From positions 1-40,487 of the forward strand of contig CAKQVV010000008.1 in assembly GCA_934277845.1 (NCBI GenBank): a stretch of 40,487 bases of DNA, read 5' to 3'. Below the pieces are notes generated by a model. The model was not told where the DNA came from. It did no database searches and saw only the letters and a program-made list of their open reading frames with translations. This document shows, one piece after another, positions 39,401-40,487 of this stretch. Source of the stretch: an uncultured Clostridia bacterium. Lineage in GTDB: Bacteria; Bacillota; Clostridia; Christensenellales; Pumilibacteraceae. The stretch's first letter is position 1. Each line of letters begins with the position of its first letter. The position numbers were made by a program, and so were the translations under genes.

Positions 39401-40487
39401 TGAAAGAAATTCTGAACGCGCTCGCGCCGACTATCAGGACGTTTGTGCCCGACTTCGATCCGAACGCCGGAATTTCCGTCGATATTATGGCCGCTGTCGA
39501 AAAACTCGTCAGGGCTATGACTTACGAAACCGACGAAAACGGCGTGACGATTTCGCTCCCGATAGGATCCGATGGCAGCGCCGTTAATGTTTCCGCAAGG
39601 CTCGACGCGATCGGCACAGGCTATTCGCTCGGCGGCGTTGCCGTGACTATGCCCGGCACCAGAATCAAAGTCGAAATCACCGACGAAAATCCCGTTGCGC
39701 CTGCCGTGTTCGATGCCGACGGCGGAATAATTGCGACCGCCGACCTTAAAGATAATTACGGTTATATCGACCTTCATGAACTTGTCGATAAGTTCGCGGA
39801 CACGATCAATAATATCTGCACCGCGGAAAATATGGCCGTTACGCTCGGCGATGGCTGCGAAGTCAAGACAGGCGACACGACGATCGCACTCAGCGGCGAA
39901 ATCGTCGTTGCCGGCGTCAACAAATCCACCAACGGCGGCATCGTCAAGGTTCGCGCGGATCTTACGATCACCATCTCGAAAACGGACGGAACTTCCAAGA
40001 CCTACGGCTTGACCGTGATCTACCGCACGCCCGTAATCGGTACCGACTACACCGAAACGCGCACGCCAAACGAAAACGGCAAGGAAACCGTGACGCGCAC
40101 CGTGCTCGCTTCCAACGCTTACTTCAAACTCGACCGCCTGAACGCCGACGGTAATTCGACCGGCAAACCCGTGATCGGCACGTTCTCCACCGCGAACATG
40201 ACCGAAACGCTGGACATTCTGAAAACCATTTATAAGAATATGCCGGAACTCCAAGGCGCGTTGTCGTTCGCCATTCCCGAAAACAAGGACGGACAGTTCC
40301 ACCTGCCCTCTATCGAAGACATCGGCGCACTTGTCGGCGGCTTGTCTCTCGACGGCAACGACCTCGGCGTAACGCTTTCGCTCGCTTCGCTTATCCACGA
40401 CGAGGACATGAAAAAAACTATGTCCTCTCCCGTTTCCGTCACTCTCTCCGCGCTCGAAGGTAACGCGCTCGGCGTGACGCTCGGCAT
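36418..40487 (+). CDS. Giant repeat lipoprotein (5' part; continues beyond window)
   Basis: Open frame of at least 1356 codons, starting at TTG 36418-36420 with an ideal AAGGAG seven bases upstream. I spot-checked the frame at 36841, 37681, 38161, 38461, 39001 and 40441. The signal is KKQIVSFLLIICTAMVGTFW followed by a lipobox FLGC (Cys about 40). The mature part begins with an Asp/Pro linker and then degenerate repeats of about 185-270 residues. Each repeat pairs a helical segment (for example IPALKDKFVGLFSS, ISSVIDKFTALFAG) followed by LLD-x-M-T..DGK and alternating beta strands, then a second motif (YYDIIPLISDLIDD, FYDLKPLIDQLVDE, YIDLHELVDKFADT). I recognise no named domain. Cysteine is rare; the composition is Asp/Val/Ala/Gly-rich. 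It may be regulated by the AraC gene upstream. Transport, scaffold and adhesion roles are all possible. Confidence 0.85.
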   Translation, partial: MKGFVRMPSVSRLLTKKQIVSFLLIICTAMVGTFWFLGCNKTSFDKNPYDIAPEEEKTLPKPDDGTTPADHTAIDNYYIATGVLKNAGSFVGKTTGTSVSLGINQDIFASRTVLGSNVFKESYSFGVKKVGIQFYVSGKNYVMRDTSSLTAVDSPNWDKSTPYKVSEETFLGKLGGKPLGICNYIVKEETVTSARYLGVEDGLHAFRYDFDIKTATPKMLLEMKTMSGMDSTFTRAAIIVYMDDDWVVKKTTTDCEYIVSYGMLTPSCTESITEVFSALGEGNELPHGDVFGPYLEADVTDPVENDPTALDYIMSGFGAYMAGTPLVANIETDGLVKIKGAASVNIDINELSAIKARVQIDEVSYGDIALRDLFVAYTDETVYIKYGDLKAKGTIADATALVNKITAILSSGDEASKPGGLFDNLDTAALLDNMTLVRENGKATVGIVIPLGEINVTATLEFTDSDTIEFIGASAVIGKGNETVLSAVVTPVETAAIPELEGNYYDIIPLISDLIDDSGNICVSATVEGLTSAPIALNAKVNLKDMRVDASGRIGNNENEIRVRYDNAGKVVYLAFGDLKASFKLEDIPALKDKFVGLFSSAETAETGDKPSTTEIIKNILDGMTVTEADGKLTIALAYDKLNASLTLTENESAYGFGNITASYGNISVVATTCNPDAINVISDEELGQFRNIVPVTDIVSDELTLNLHAVINVYAGGVNLENIPVDLFVDLNDMTVMAKTTIFEKDIFVKYAGDTVYVSALGLNAKASKEDISSVIDKFTALFAGENTSGTSVSDALGGLLDTLNIDDILASFGATATDGGVTLGGEINVNGISVTLGVTLADDGKAYSLGEVNATVIKDGEVLVTATVTPGNKVDYLPFTDGTVFYDLKPLIDQLVDENSNIRLKLTIDTDVTDAIGDAISDAITDITDGKTEVVEAEKKPIVVVATLDLKSMRLTANVLGINALFDLKTNTLYAECGGAKVLLECGENFEAVKEILNALAPTIRTFVPDFDPNAGISVDIMAAVEKLVRAMTYETDENGVTISLPIGSDGSAVNVSARLDAIGTGYSLGGVAVTMPGTRIKVEITDENPVAPAVFDADGGIIATADLKDNYGYIDLHELVDKFADTINNICTAENMAVTLGDGCEVKTGDTTIALSGEIVVAGVNKSTNGGIVKVRADLTITISKTDGTSKTYGLTVIYRTPVIGTDYTETRTPNENGKETVTRTVLASNAYFKLDRLNADGNSTGKPVIGTFSTANMTETLDILKTIYKNMPELQGALSFAIPENKDGQFHLPSIEDIGALVGGLSLDGNDLGVTLSLASLIHDEDMKKTMSSPVSVTLSALEGNALGVTLG

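Noticed and set aside
37582..40398. Long minus-strand open frame opposite the repeat lipoprotein
   Set aside because: It is a shadow of the plus-strand frame, which has a signal peptide, ribosome site and internal repeats.

Overview
The window reads as a chromosomal segment of an anaerobic, endospore-lineage Bacillota, most likely class Clostridia. The evidence is a yabP-yabQ sporulation pair, DivIC, an oxidative-stress operon of PerR, reverse-rubrerythrin-type protein, BFD-type protein and rubredoxin, the rpsF-ssb-rpsR and ecfA1-ecfA2-ecfT-truA clusters, strong Shine-Dalgarno sites, sigma-A promoters, and several lipoproteins with InlB-type and BspA-type repeats. I see no tRNA, rRNA, CRISPR array, transposase or phage gene. 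Genus or species cannot be assigned from sequence alone.

Layout. At 1-1286 (minus) an XRE-cupin regulator precedes potA, which runs off the left edge. Its promoter is followed by dyad half-sites that look autoregulatory. At 1583-2740 (plus) are divIC and a Ppx/GppA phosphatase. At 2741-3430 are an intergenic hairpin repeat pair and a 30-aa lysine-rich peptide gene. At 3453-5653 (minus) is an InlB-repeat lipoprotein gene with a frame break. Tex (5851-8205, minus) is divergent from yabP-yabQ (8361-8944), which is followed by a sugar isomerase-like TIM barrel (9022-9936). At 10072-11442 (minus) is the perR-peroxide defence operon, and a third copy of the repeat follows at 11703. At 12020-16420 (minus) is a 1466-aa lipoprotein with LRR_5 repeats. 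At 16815-18187 (plus) are a GH27 alpha-galactosidase and a small zinc-ribbon protein. A glycerophosphodiester phosphodiesterase (18294-19106, minus) is divergent from a Cys/Pro-rich protein (19298-19699). Next come a small lipoprotein (19865-20788), rpsF-ssb-rpsR (21070-22104) and a degenerate zinc-ADH-family protein (22339-23358), all minus. A 2004-aa GH43 lipoprotein occupies 23633-29647 (minus). At 29879-34103 (minus) lies ecfA1-ecfA2-ecfT-truA-PhnP-like hydrolase. On the right (plus) are an orphan ParA ATPase, an AraC regulator and a giant repeat lipoprotein that runs off the window.

How it fits together. Five lipoprotein genes take up roughly 17.6 kb of the 40.5 kb. They suggest a cell that invests in surface-anchored, modular adhesion and glycan-handling proteins. 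Alpha-galactosidase, GH43, the sugar isomerase-like protein, the ECF vitamin-uptake module and polyamine uptake fit a gut-type scavenging lifestyle. The rest is core: division, translation, ssDNA binding, tRNA modification, peroxide defence and sporulation.

The least explained material is (a) the dispersed repeat family with fixed flanks and covarying stems, (b) the giant lipoprotein at 36418-40487 built from degenerate 185-270-residue repeats and preceded by a perfect 16-bp palindrome, (c) a likely leaderless ecfA1 transcript, and (d) an ADH-family protein that has lost its catalytic-zinc motif.
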